The position numbers were made by a program, and so were the translations under genes. Below are positions 1 through 8,545 of a DNA stretch of 64,000 nt, one piece after another. Within the stretch, counting starts at the first letter, position 1. Each line of letters begins with the position of its first letter. Under the pieces are notes generated by a model. It was not told the origin of the DNA. It saw only the letters and a list, made by a program, of their open reading frames with translations, and searched no databases. Location of the stretch: contig CAVPEV010000028.1 of assembly GCA_963703555.1 (NCBI GenBank), positions 1 through 64,000 of the forward strand, read 5' to 3'. Source of the stretch: CAVPEV01 sp963703555. GTDB taxonomy: Bacteria; Actinomycetota; Actinomycetes; Actinomycetales; Cellulomonadaceae.

Positions 1-312
1 GCACGGCGTCGCACAGCCAGGCGACGGACATTTCGAGGGTTTGCTTCGACAGCAGCGGGACGGCCAGCACGTGGACCGAGAGGGCCAGGAAGAAGACCAG
101 CAGGCGGTGGGCCAGAACGAGTCGGTCAGCTTGAACAGCCGGAACGGGCGGTCGGTGGGGTCGAGCAGGAGCGAGAAGTTGCCGATGCTGACCAGCAGAC
201 GCAGGTAGACCACCAGGCCGATCAGCGTGGTGACGAGAAGCAGGGCGGCGAGGTACAGCACACCGTGGTCGCGGAGGATCTCCCGCGACAGTTCCGTCCC
301 GGTCGACTTCAC
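1..312 (-). pseudogene. membrane protein, 5' part, frameshifted and cut by the window edge
   Basis: Read on the minus strand, a GTG at 312-310 overlaps the stop of the upstream gene (GTGA) and opens a protein beginning MKSTGTELSREIL, followed by a hydrophobic segment (LYLAALLLVTTLIGLVVYL). Near position 120 the sensible frame changes: in the first frame the text becomes Ser/Trp/Cys-rich, while the neighbouring frame continues with another membrane segment (LLVFFLALSVHVLAV). One indel is therefore likely. The family is not recognised. It is probably co-transcribed with the membrane protein upstream. The indel matches other frameshifts in 1-2570 and may be a sequencing error rather than true decay. 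Confidence 0.5.
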
Positions 313-1196
313 GTCTCCAGGCCGCTCAGCGCCTGGAAGATCGAGAACACCATCAGGCCAACAAACGAGATGCAGGCCAGCATGTCGTGGTTGCCGTCCT
401 TGAGGCTCTCGGCCAGGTGGTCTTCGAGTTCTTCCCCGGTATAGGCTTCACATGTGGCTGCGGCCGCGTAGTTGATCGCGAACGTGCGGGCTCGTCGGTG
501 CATGTTGAGGAAGAACAGCAGGAGCAGCACGAACGTTCCGACGCTGGAGAGGCTCACGACAAGCCAATTGGCCTGCAGCGACAACGCCAGCAGTCCGGCG
601 CTGAAACCGGCCAGAACGGCCGTCCAGGTGAAGAACTGAGTCGAGACGCCCATCCAGTTCAGGCGTCCGGCGCGGGACAGGTCGACCGGGTTCTGGCCGG
701 CGTGCTGCCGCAGTTTGGTGAAGAAGACGCCGTTGATGATCATTCCGGAATGCAGCTTGGCCAGCCGCATGGCCACGATCACGCAGGGAATCAGGACCCC
801 CACCGAGAACGTCAGGAACGCCGATCGCTCGAGCATCGCCAGCGACGGTGGGAGCTTCTTGTCCAGGACGTTCTGGATGTAGATCCCCATCCCGGCAAAT
901 AACGATCCGAGGAACAGAATCAGCTCGCGCCTTCGGGCGACGACGCTTCGCAGCTCGCGGCTGACCCGCCCGAAATCCAGGACTCGCCGCGCTCTGCGGT
1001 GCTGTCGGCACGGTGTGCTCCCCAATCGCAGACTCACGTCTCCATGTCGCAGGGTACCTGGCGCACGGCGCGGTCCCAGGAGATGGTTCCGCGCGATGTG
1101 GGCGATGCCGTCCGTCAGCATGGCTTCGTACAACATCGGCTGCGACGTGTAGACCTGGACGGCGGCGAAGAGGGCGCAGGCCAGTTCATTGGCCAT
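309..1196 (-). CDS. multi-pass membrane protein of unknown function (start uncertain)
   Basis: The C-terminal two thirds carry at least five hydrophobic stretches (ELILFLGSLFAGMGIYI, SAFLTFSVGVLIPCVIVAM, FFTWTAVLAGFSAGLLALSL, LVVSLSSVGTFVLLLLFFL, ISFVGLMVFSIFQAL), so this is an integral membrane protein. The ATG at 1196 is only one possible start: the frame is open further upstream and runs without a stop into the multicopper oxidase, so a fusion, or a second short gene between them, cannot be excluded. It overlaps the next membrane gene by 3-4 bases. No family is recognised. Gene content and base composition differ from everything after 2571. Confidence 0.45.
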   Translation of the reverse strand: MANELACALFAAVQVYTSQPMLYEAMLTDGIAHIARNHLLGPRRAPGTLRHGDVSLRLGSTPCRQHRRARRVLDFGRVSRELRSVVARRRELILFLGSLFAGMGIYIQNVLDKKLPPSLAMLERSAFLTFSVGVLIPCVIVAMRLAKLHSGMIINGVFFTKLRQHAGQNPVDLSRAGRLNWMGVSTQFFTWTAVLAGFSAGLLALSLQANWLVVSLSSVGTFVLLLLFFLNMHRRARTFAINYAAAATCEAYTGEELEDHLAESLKDGNHDMLACISFVGLMVFSIFQALSGLET

Positions 1197-1328
1197 CGAG
1201 CAGAAGACGGGATACCGCAGCCGGTACTCAACGCGGTCCTGTCCCGAGCCGAAGGCCGCGTGCAGCCCGCTGTTGATGCCTCGCCAGTCGGCCGCTTCGG
1301 TGGGCAGGTGGTCTCGCTCGCGCCGCGT

Positions 1329-2264
1329 CATCATGCCGGCGGTCATGTGGTCGCCGACGTGGCAGTGGTAGAGCCAGGTGCCCGGGTTGTCAGCGACCAT
1401 GTCGACCGAGACCATGGAGGCGGGGAGCAGCTCGACCACGTCGGTGCGGCGGCCGTGGTCGAGCACGGTTTCGCCGTGCCAGTGGGCGGTATGCAGATCC
1501 ACCTCCGTCCCCAGGGCCACCAGATGCCAGCGCACCCGTTCGCCTTCGACCGCTTCCAGCCCGCGCAGATTGCCGAAGATATAGCCGTTCATCGCGTGCT
1601 TGAGACCGCCTTCGGCGCCGTCCTCCTCGTCGAACACCATGAACAATGTGGTGAAGTTCCGATCCACATCGCGCGGGCGCGGGTCGGCGGACGAAATCGC
1701 CATGCCCTTGCGGGTGACCACGATGGTGCCGATCAGGCCCTGGTAGATGTCAGCCACATGATCGACATGGGAGTGGTACAGCCAGACGATCGACGAGGGG
1801 TCGGTCGGCCCTGGCCCGGCGCCTTCGTCGAGGGTCCAGGTGTAGGTGTAGCTTTTTCCCGGCGCGATCATGGCGCCGGCGCCGCGGTGGTCGGCGCCAT
1901 CGTTGTCCTCGTCGTAGCGCAGACCGTGGGGATGCATGGAGAACGGCCGGTCGGCGCGGTTCCGGAAGTGCACCTTGAGGGTGTCGCCCACCTCGCCGAG
2001 CAGTTCGGGTCCCAGGATCCCCATCCACTCCGGCTGCGGCACCGGCGTGCGGTAGGTGGCGTCGGTATAGCGGATATAGCGGTATTTGGGGTAGCTCAGC
2101 CGCTCGCCCCAGGAACCCATGTCGCTGCCGGGATGGAGCAGGTTTTTGCCGGAAGGGGCGTAATTCCAGGTCACCGGTTCGGCGGCAATCCAGTATTCAC
2201 CGGATTCTGGCCGGCCGTGGCGATCAGGGGCGTGGCAGCCAGTACCAGCAGCACGGCCCGGAAC
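1329..2264 (-). pseudogene. multicopper oxidase (ceruloplasmin/hephaestin-like), frameshifted after the signal peptide
   Basis: A TTG start at 2264 opens a signal peptide (FRAVLLVLAATPLIATAG), but that frame stops after about 30 codons. The mature protein continues in the next frame with EYWIAAEPVTWNYAPSGKN, so one indel lies near 2215. The mature part shows the copper-binding blocks of the family: HPHGLRY, WLYHSHVDH, AHWHGE and WLYHCHVGDHM, covering type 1, 2 and 3 sites. Such enzymes are usually exported and oxidise metals or phenolics. Downstream the frame stays open into the next gene. If the indel is a sequencing error this is an intact secreted oxidase of about 310 residues. Confidence 0.7.
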
Positions 2265-2266
2265 AA

Positions 2267-2572
2267 TCAGTTCATACGGACGTTTACCTCCGAGATGGGC
2301 GCAATGGCCTGGGCGCGGGCAGTGCCGTCCGCATGAACCACTTCGGGCACCCGGGTTTTCCACTCCTCGTTGACCTCGAAAGTGAAGGTCATGAAGGGCG
2401 CCGGGTGATTCACCTTGAACATCCAGGGCGCGACCCGGTCGAGCAGGCTGGGACAGAAGGGCCGCCAGCGCTCGCGGAATTTGATCTGCGCGTTGATGCG
2501 CTCGGCGATGCCGGGGACACTGGGGCAACCGAGGATCGAGCGGCCGCCGAGGGCGCGCGGACCGAACTCCAT
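2267..2572 (-). pseudogene. carbamoyltransferase (NodU/CmcH family), C-terminal fragment
   Basis: The minus strand encodes MEFGPRALGGRSILGCPS, then NAQIKFRERWRPFCPSLL. This is the C-terminal signature of NodU/CmcH-type O-carbamoyltransferases, whose usual text is EFGPRALGxRSIL followed by IKxREPFRPFAPS. The protein ends VRMN at 2267, four bases before the oxidase start, so the two were probably an operon. Only about 100 of the roughly 600 residues usual for the family are present. Directly before the MEFGPRA block the sequence turns into antisense of ftsE. The truncation therefore coincides with the chimeric junction rather than with a normal gene start. Confidence 0.75.
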
Positions 2573-2575
2573 GCG
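2565..2575. other. chimeric junction inside ftsE
   Basis: On the left side a conserved carbamoyltransferase motif (EFGPRALG) reads leftward and stops being family-like at about 2572. On the right side the conserved FtsE text RLVLREERP starts at 2574. Both genes lose their remaining 5' parts at the same point, within a few bases. Composition, coding strand and frame integrity all change here. This marks either an assembly join or a recombination point. Confidence 0.75.
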
Positions 2576-3125
2576 CCTCGTCCTGCGCGAGGAGCGCCCG
2601 TCCGCCGGGCGCGTCTTCGTCGCGGGCAAGGACCTGACGACACTGTCCTCCTGGAAGGTCCCCCAGCTGCGCCGTCAGATCGGTGCGGTCTTCCAGGACT
2701 TCCGGCTGCTGCCCAACAAGACGGTGTTCGAGAACGTCGCGTTCGCGCTGCAGGTCATCGGCAAGCCGCGGCACCACATCCTCACCACCGTCCCGGACGT
2801 CCTGGAGATGGTGGGCCTGGGCGGCAAGGAGAAGCGCCGACCGCACGAGCTGTCCGGCGGGGAGCAGCAGCGGGTGGCGATCGCCCGCGCTTTCGTCAAC
2901 CGGCCGGCGATCCTGCTCGCCGACGAGCCCACCGGCAACCTCGACCCGACGACCTCCCTGGGGATCATGCGCCTGCTCGACCGCATCAACCGGACCGGTA
3001 CGACGGTGGTCATGGCCACCCATGACGACGAGATCGTCGACCAGATGCGCAAGCGGGTGATCGAGCTGTCTGAGGGGGAGATGGTCCGCGACCAGTCCCG
3101 TGGCGTCTACGGGTCGGCCCGGTGA
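2571..3125 (+). pseudogene. ftsE: cell division ATP-binding protein FtsE, lacking the N-terminal Walker A part
   Basis: The text from RLVLREERPSAGRVFVAGKDL onward is FtsE: Q-loop region (GAVFQDFRLLPNKTVFENVAFAL), ABC signature LSGGEQQR, Walker B ILLADEPTGNLDP and switch His (ATHDD). FtsE is normally about 229 residues; here only about 184 remain. The first ~45 residues, including the GxxGSGKS P-loop, are absent and replaced by unrelated sequence. The ATG at 2571 lies on the junction and has no convincing ribosome site. As written the product could not bind ATP normally. FtsE partners FtsX, encoded 4 bases downstream, in controlling septal peptidoglycan hydrolysis. Identification is firm; whether the truncation is real is doubtful. 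Confidence 0.85.
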
Positions 3126-3129
3126 GGCC

Positions 3130-4047
3130 ATGAGACTGCAGTTCATCCTCTCCGAGATCGGCATCGGCCTGCGGCGGAACCTGCCGATCGCCATCTCCGT
3201 GGTCATCGTCACGTTCGTGTCGCTCACCTTCGTGGGGGCGGCCGGGCTGCTGCAGCAGCAGATCTCGGCGATGAAGGGTGAGTGGTACGACAAGGTCGAA
3301 GTCACGGTCTACCTGTGCCCCCAGGGCTCGGTGCAGGAGTCCTGTGCCGGTGGTCCGGTCACCGATGCCCAGCGTGGCGACCTCGAGGCGCTGATGGCGT
3401 CCCCGGAGCTGAAGCCGTACATCCAGCAGGTGTGGTTCGAGTCCCAGGACGAGGCGTACGCGTCCTACGCCAAGCGGTTCTCCGACCAGTGGTGGTTCGC
3501 CGAGACCACCGCGGCGGACATCCCCGCGTCCTATCGGATCAAGCTGACCGATCCGGAGAAGTACCAGGTCGTGGCCGACGTGCTGACCGGGCGGCAGGGC
3601 GTGGAGGAGGTGCAGGACCAGCAGAAGCTGTTCGACTCGCTGTTCCTCGTGCTCGACCGCGCCACCCTCGTCTCGGTCGGCATCGCGGCGGTGATGCTGC
3701 TGGCCGCGGTGCTGCTGATCACCACGACGATCCGGTTGTCGGCGCTGAGCCGGCGCCGCGAGACGGGCATCATGCGGCTGGTCGGCGCGTCGAACCTGTT
3801 CATCCAGCTGCCGTTCATGCTCGAAGGGGCGATCGCGGCGACCGTCGGTGCCCTCCTGGCGGTGGGCGCGCTATGGGTCGGCGTGCACTACATCGTCGCC
3901 GACTGGTTCAGCGGCGCCACCAGCTCGTGGATCCCCTACGTCGGCACGAGCGACGTGCTCGCGATCGCGCCGGTGCTCGTGCTCATCGCCATCGGGCTGG
4001 CTGCCGTGTCCTCGGTGGTCACCCTCAGCCGCTACACGAGGGTCTGA
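3130..4047 (+). CDS. ftsX: cell division permease-like protein FtsX
   Basis: The 305-residue protein starts MRLQFILSEIGIGLRRNLPIAIS, the usual actinobacterial FtsX opening, four bases after ftsE. A first membrane segment (about residues 20-42) is followed by an extracellular domain of roughly 130 residues (VEVTVYLC ... VEEVQDQQKLFDSLF) and then three more membrane segments with the MacB/FtsX-type loop (SRRRETGIMRLVGASN). FtsX transmits FtsE ATP cycles across the membrane to activate a murein hydrolase; the candidate hydrolase is the next gene, whose ATG lies one base beyond the ftsX stop. The alternative ATG at 3100 lies inside ftsE and is less likely. Confidence 0.95.
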   Translation: MRLQFILSEIGIGLRRNLPIAISVVIVTFVSLTFVGAAGLLQQQISAMKGEWYDKVEVTVYLCPQGSVQESCAGGPVTDAQRGDLEALMASPELKPYIQQVWFESQDEAYASYAKRFSDQWWFAETTAADIPASYRIKLTDPEKYQVVADVLTGRQGVEEVQDQQKLFDSLFLVLDRATLVSVGIAAVMLLAAVLLITTTIRLSALSRRRETGIMRLVGASNLFIQLPFMLEGAIAATVGALLAVGALWVGVHYIVADWFSGATSSWIPYVGTSDVLAIAPVLVLIAIGLAAVSSVVTLSRYTRV

Positions 4048-4048
4048 G

Positions 4049-5395
4049 ATGTCCCGTGCTCCCGTCCTTCCGGTCCGTGGTCGGCCCATCCCGGGGCGCC
4101 GGCGCGCCGTCGTGAGCCGCGCGCTGGCGGCCCTGCTCGTCGCGATGACGGTCGTCCTGACCGGCGTCGCGGGAGCGCCCGGCCCGGCCGCTGCCGACCC
4201 GCTGTCCGACCAGCGCCAGGCGGCGCAGCAGCGGCAGCGCCAGGCGGCGCAGCAGCGGGCCGCGCTCCAGGACGCCCTCGAAGGAGTCAGCGTCGACCTG
4301 GCCCAGACGACGCTGGACCTGCAGGCCGTCCAGGCCCAGCTGCCGGCGGCCCAGGACGCCCTGGCTGCGGCACAGGCAGCGCTGGAGCGCTCGCAGCGCG
4401 AGCAGGCGCAGATCGCGGCACGACTGCAGGACGCGCAGGACCAGCAGGCCACCGTCGTCCAGCAGATCAGCGACGACACCGCCAAGGCCGAGCGCCTGCG
4501 CGGGTCGATCGGCCAGCTCGCCCGCGAGGCCTACATGGGCGGTGACGGCCCCAGCACACTCGGGGTCCTGCTCGGAGCGCAGAGCACGGAGGACTTCGTC
4601 CAGAGCTCCCAGATGGTGAGCACGGCGCTGCGCACCCAGCAGCAGGTGCTGGCTGAGCTTCGCTCCGCGGAGGCGACCGACCGGAACAACCAGGCCCGGC
4701 TCGCCGCCGTCCAGGACATCATCACCCAGCTCAAGGCCGAGGCCGACGCGCAGGTCGCCGCAGCGGACACGGCGCGCCAGCAGGCCGCCGACGCCCAGGC
4801 GAAGATCCAGCAGGTCATCGCCGACACGCAGGTCAAGCAGGCCGCCTTCGAGGCGAGCAAGGCCGCGATCCTCGACCAGCTGGCCGCCGCGGACGCGGAA
4901 GCGGCCAGGATCACCGCGGAGCTCGCCGACATCGCTCGCCAGGAGCAGGCCCGAGCGAACCAGAAGCCGTCGGGGGCGGTGAACGGTGCGCTCTTCGCCA
5001 ACCCGACGTCCTTCACCCCCTGGGTGGTCAACTCCGACTACGGCATGCGGTTCCACCCGATCCTGCACATCTGGCGCCTGCACGCCGGGACGGACCTGCG
5101 CGCATACTGCGGAACCGAGATCTACGCCGCACGGGCCGGTACCGTCGTCTGGGCGCAGTACCGGGACGGCCTGGGCAACTCCGTCGGGATCAACCACGGC
5201 CTCGTCAGCGGGAACTCGCTCGCGTCCTCGTACAACCATCTGACGCGGTCGATCGTGTCCGTCGGTGAGCACGTCGGCCAGGGGCAGCTGATCGGCTATG
5301 CGGGCAACACCGGCACCTCGGCGGGCTGCCACCTGCACTTCGAGGTGTACGTCAACGGCGCCACGGTGAACCCCCGGCCGTTGCTCGCCGGCTAG
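4049..5395 (+). CDS. M23/LytM murein hydrolase with N-terminal coiled coil (EnvC/RipC-like role)
   Basis: 448 residues. An arginine-rich start and hydrophobic signal (ALAALLVAMTVVLTGVAGAPGPAAA) lead into a long Gln/Ala-rich coiled coil (about residues 50-320), then a C-terminal LytM domain with HAGTDLRAYCG and the zinc/catalytic motif HLHFEVY. FtsEX-associated hydrolases or activators (EnvC, PcsB, RipC) have the same coiled-coil plus catalytic design, and this gene follows ftsX directly, so it is the probable FtsEX-controlled septal hydrolase. The H-x3-D and HxH motifs are present, suggesting an active endopeptidase rather than a degenerate activator such as EnvC. It acts outside the membrane on peptidoglycan. 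Confidence 0.9.
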   Translation: MSRAPVLPVRGRPIPGRRRAVVSRALAALLVAMTVVLTGVAGAPGPAAADPLSDQRQAAQQRQRQAAQQRAALQDALEGVSVDLAQTTLDLQAVQAQLPAAQDALAAAQAALERSQREQAQIAARLQDAQDQQATVVQQISDDTAKAERLRGSIGQLAREAYMGGDGPSTLGVLLGAQSTEDFVQSSQMVSTALRTQQQVLAELRSAEATDRNNQARLAAVQDIITQLKAEADAQVAAADTARQQAADAQAKIQQVIADTQVKQAAFEASKAAILDQLAAADAEAARITAELADIARQEQARANQKPSGAVNGALFANPTSFTPWVVNSDYGMRFHPILHIWRLHAGTDLRAYCGTEIYAARAGTVVWAQYRDGLGNSVGINHGLVSGNSLASSYNHLTRSIVSVGEHVGQGQLIGYAGNTGTSAGCHLHFEVYVNGATVNPRPLLAG

Positions 5396-5538
5396 CCCCG
5401 GCGGGAGCGCCGCGGACCGGACGGTAGCCTTGGCGGCCGGGCCGGTGCCGATCAGGGTCACCGCTACCACACGTCGCTTGCGCTCGGCCGGGACGGCACC
5501 CGACAGGTCGTCGGCGCCGGCCGGCTGCGAGGAGGACG

Positions 5539-6018
5539 GTGATGGCCAGGAGCGCGCAGGGTGTCCGGTCCGTCGTCGCCTCGAACCGCAAGGCCCGCCA
5601 CGACTACGTCATCGAGGACGTGCTGGAGGCCGGGATGGCGCTGACCGGCACCGAGGTGAAGGCGTTGCGGATGGGCCGTGCCTCGCTGGTCGACGGCTGG
5701 TGCTCGATCGAGGACGGCGAGGTGTGGCTGGAGGGGGTGCACATCCCCGAGTACTCCCAGGGCACCTGGACCAACCATGCCCCGCGCCGCAGGCGCAAGC
5801 TGCTGCTGCACCACGAGGAGATCGAGCGGCTGGAGCAGGCGACCCGGGAGAAGGGCGAGACGATCGTCCCGCTGTCGCTGTACTTCCTCGACGGTCGCGC
5901 CAAGGTCGAGATCGCGGTCGCCCGGGGCAAGAAGCTCTACGACAAGCGTCAGGCGCTGCGCGAGCGGCAGGACACCCTGGAGTCGCAGCGGGCCATGAAG
6001 GAGCGGCGCAGCCGCTGA
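5539..6018 (+). CDS. smpB: SsrA-binding protein SmpB
   Basis: 158-159 residues with the SmpB core: NRKARHDYVIEDVLEAGMALTGTEVKALR, the HIPEYSQG strand region and the basic C-terminal tail (KKLYDKRQALRERQDTLESQRAMKERRSR). It binds tmRNA and places it in the ribosomal A site for trans-translation of stalled ribosomes. A GTG (5539) and an ATG (5542) are adjacent; the GAGGAGG at 5529-5535 is better spaced for the ATG. Its partner ssrA lies about 3.1 kb downstream, separated by a chemoreceptor and two small genes, a looser linkage than in many relatives. Confidence 0.96.
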   Translation: MMARSAQGVRSVVASNRKARHDYVIEDVLEAGMALTGTEVKALRMGRASLVDGWCSIEDGEVWLEGVHIPEYSQGTWTNHAPRRRRKLLLHHEEIERLEQATREKGETIVPLSLYFLDGRAKVEIAVARGKKLYDKRQALRERQDTLESQRAMKERRSR

Positions 6019-6145
6019 GGCGAGCGCGCCGGCCCCCTGCGGCTGCCCGCGGGCTGCCGGACCACCGCTTGGACGGCGGGGCCTGCCCGGGGTGCCGCCC
6101 GTGGAGCCGATGCTCGCGCACCAGGGGCCTGGGCGTGCCAGAGCG

Positions 6146-6161
6146 TAGGACTTTGGTCCTA
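6146..6161. promoter_or_regulatory. palindrome TAGGAC-TTTG-GTCCTA, DevR/DosR-box-like
   Basis: A perfect 6-bp inverted repeat with a 4-base centre lies about 100 bases before the chemoreceptor ATG. The half-sites GGAC/GTCC around a T-rich centre resemble the GGGACTNNNGTCCC box bound by DevR/DosR (NarL-family) regulators of hypoxia and redox response in actinobacteria. No devR gene is in the window. Assignment rests on similarity to a remembered consensus only. Confidence 0.4.
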
Positions 6162-6261
6162 TGCAATCCTCGCCCGGTGGCCGATGAGGACGGGCGACCG
6201 CCGCACGGATGCGGCCCTGCGCACCGACCGCCCAGCGGTCCGGCACCTACCGAGGGATGAC

Positions 6262-7881
6262 ATGGACGACGCAGCCCCCCGTACTGCCCGCCGGTTCCGG
6301 TTCGGCGACCTGGGGGTGCGCACCCGGGTGATGGCCGCGGTGGCCAGTGTCGGGGTCGTGGCCGTCGTCGTGGGGGTCATCGGGATCACGTCGCTGGCGC
6401 AGAGCTACCAGGACACGGACAGCCTCTACACGACGAACGTGTCCGGTCTTGTGGAGGTCGCGGCAGTTCGGGCGGCAAGCGCGGACATCCAGCTCGACGT
6501 GACCAACCACGCCCTGTCCCATGACGTCGGGTCCCGCAGCCAGTACGAGGCGCAGATCGCCGATGCCGACCACACGATCAGCCTGGCGATGTCGCACTAC
6601 GAGGCCGCTGGCCTGGACCCGGCCGCCCGATCGGCGCTGGCCGACTTCAGGACGCAGCTGGCCGCCTACCAGCAGATCCGCGACGACGTACTGGTGCCTG
6701 CTGCCACCGTCGGCGACCTGGCGGCGTGGGCGGACGGGCGAGACACCCAGGCAGCTCCGGTCATCGCCCAGATGAACGCGGATCTCCAGGCGATGGCCGA
6801 TGCCGAGGTGGCCGAGGCCCACGCGGCCGTCGATGCGGCGCAGGCCCGCTACCAGAGCTCGCGGACGCTCATCATCGTGCTGCTGGTGGCCGGGCTGGTC
6901 GTGGGCATGGCGCTCGCCCTGTCCGTCACGCGGGGCGTCGTCGGTCCGCTGCGGAAGGTCCGGGAGGTGTGCCGAGCGCTGGCGCAGGGCGACCTCACCC
7001 AGACGGTGGACGCCCGCAGCCGGGACGAGGTGGGCCAGATGGGTGTCGCCCTGGATGCCGCGGTGGCCCAGATCCGTGCCGCGCTGGGGACCATCGGGTC
7101 CTCGGCCGGCTCGTTGGCGACCGCCGCGGAGCAGCTGTCCAGCGCGTCCACCGAGATCGCCACCCGGGCCGAGGAGACGCAGGCCCAGGCGGGAGTCGTC
7201 TCCGCCGCCGCCGAGCAGGTGTCGCACAGCACGCAGACGGTCGCCGCAGGGGCGGAGCAGATGGGCTCGTCCATCGACGAGATCGCCCGCAGCGCCAGCC
7301 AGGCGTCCCAGGTCGCGGCGACCGCGGTCGCCGCGACGGCGACCACCAACGTCACCGTGGCCCGGCTCGGGGAGTCCAGCCGTCAGATCGGCGACGTCGT
7401 GAAGACCATCACGTCCATCGCGGAGCAGACGAACCTGCTCGCCCTCAACGCCACGATCGAGGCGGCCCGCGCGGGCGAGGCGGGCAAGGGGTTCGCCGTC
7501 GTCGCCGGTGAGGTCAAGGAGCTCGCAGCGGAGACCGCCCGCGCGACGGAGGACATCGCTCGTCGGATCGAGGCCATCCAGGCGGACACCGTCGGGGCCG
7601 TCGGGGCCATCGAGGAGATCTCCCGGATCGTCGGGTCCATCCACGACCACCAGTCGACGATCGCCGCCGCGGTGGAGGAGCAGACCGCGACCACGGCGGA
7701 GATGAGCCGCAGCGTCTCCGAGGCGGCGACCGGTTCGCTGGAGATCGCGCAGAACATCTCCGGCGTGGCGCAGGAGGCGACGTCCACCGCCGCAGCAGCG
7801 AGCCAGTCGCGGGAGTCGGCCGAACAGCTGTCGCAGATGTCCGGAGAGCTGACGGCGCTCGTCGGGCAGTTCCGCTACTGA
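6262..7881 (+). CDS. methyl-accepting chemotaxis protein
   Basis: 539 residues. A short cytoplasmic start is followed by a membrane segment (VMAAVASVGVVAVVVGVIGI), a periplasmic four-helix-bundle-like sensor of about 160 residues, a second membrane segment (LIIVLLVAGLVVGMALALSV), a HAMP domain (VVGPLRKVREVCRALAQGDL) and a long signalling coiled coil. The hairpin tip reads SIAEQTNLLALNATIEAARAG, the conserved CheA/CheW contact of chemoreceptors. It probably senses a small extracellular ligand and controls flagellar rotation through CheA, though no other chemotaxis gene is in the window. The ATG at 6262 is chosen because CGAGGGA precedes it. The DevR-like palindrome upstream suggests redox-linked control. 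Confidence 0.93.
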   Translation: MDDAAPRTARRFRFGDLGVRTRVMAAVASVGVVAVVVGVIGITSLAQSYQDTDSLYTTNVSGLVEVAAVRAASADIQLDVTNHALSHDVGSRSQYEAQIADADHTISLAMSHYEAAGLDPAARSALADFRTQLAAYQQIRDDVLVPAATVGDLAAWADGRDTQAAPVIAQMNADLQAMADAEVAEAHAAVDAAQARYQSSRTLIIVLLVAGLVVGMALALSVTRGVVGPLRKVREVCRALAQGDLTQTVDARSRDEVGQMGVALDAAVAQIRAALGTIGSSAGSLATAAEQLSSASTEIATRAEETQAQAGVVSAAAEQVSHSTQTVAAGAEQMGSSIDEIARSASQASQVAATAVAATATTNVTVARLGESSRQIGDVVKTITSIAEQTNLLALNATIEAARAGEAGKGFAVVAGEVKELAAETARATEDIARRIEAIQADTVGAVGAIEEISRIVGSIHDHQSTIAAAVEEQTATTAEMSRSVSEAATGSLEIAQNISGVAQEATSTAAAASQSRESAEQLSQMSGELTALVGQFRY

Positions 7882-7942
7882 GCGCACGCGGCCGTCGCGC
7901 CTCCGGCGGCCGGGCCCCCAGCGACTGCGGTGCGCCCTACCG

Positions 7943-8470
7943 TCAGCGTCGGGGCGCGACCGCTGTCGGCCGAGGTTCGGCCCGGGCGCGGCGCACCAGC
8001 CGGGCCGGCACGGCCAGCCACACGACGAGCAGCGTGCCGAGCATGACCGTTCCCGCCACGACGCCCGCCACCCGGTTCACGACGACGTCGAAGATCAGCA
8101 GCGTCCCGCCGGCGAGCACGAGGCCGAGGGCGGCCAGGCCCACCCGGGAGAGCCGGTCGGCGGAGTCCACGAGCTCGCGCTTGAGGCCCCGCCGGAACAG
8201 CATCCGGTGCAGGCTCACCGGCGCGACGATGAACGCCGTCGCGACGGTCGCCAGGACGACGAGCACCAGGTACACGGCTCGTTGGTAGCCGTCCAGCTCG
8301 GCGAACCGCTGCTGGAAGGGCACGGTGAGCAGGAAACCGGTGAGGATCTGCACCCCGGTCTGGGTGACCCGCAGCTCCTGGAGGAGCTCGGCCCAGTTGC
8401 GGTCCAGGCGCTCGGTCGGCGTCTCGTGCCGGTCGCTGCGTCCGGTGCCGTGCTGCTGGTGGACGTCCAC
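7943..8470 (-). CDS. DUF6328-type integral membrane protein
   Basis: A GTG start at 8470 gives 175 residues beginning VDVHQQHGTGRSDRHETPTERLDRNW. An amphipathic stretch (WAELLQELRVTQTGVQILTGFLLTVPFQQRF) leads into four hydrophobic segments and an arginine-rich tail. The ELRVTQTGVQILTGFLLTVPF block and overall layout fit the actinobacterial family called DUF6328, whose function is unknown. It is transcribed alone, divergent from the DinB-family gene and convergent with the chemoreceptor. No catalytic motif is visible. The start is uncertain because the frame is open upstream. Confidence 0.7.
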   Translation of the reverse strand: MDVHQQHGTGRSDRHETPTERLDRNWAELLQELRVTQTGVQILTGFLLTVPFQQRFAELDGYQRAVYLVLVVLATVATAFIVAPVSLHRMLFRRGLKRELVDSADRLSRVGLAALGLVLAGGTLLIFDVVVNRVAGVVAGTVMLGTLLVVWLAVPARLVRRARAEPRPTAVAPRR

Positions 8471-8545
8471 GGGTCCATCCTGCCCTGGTGCGATGCTGGA
8501 TGACCGAGGCGGCATCCGGACCGTCGCGGGACAGGGAGACCACCG

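Noticed and set aside
309..3305. A 998-codon open frame on the minus strand spanning oxidase, carbamoyltransferase and ftsE
   Set aside because: It runs antisense through ftsE and out of frame through the carbamoyltransferase; only the oxidase and membrane parts are protein-like.
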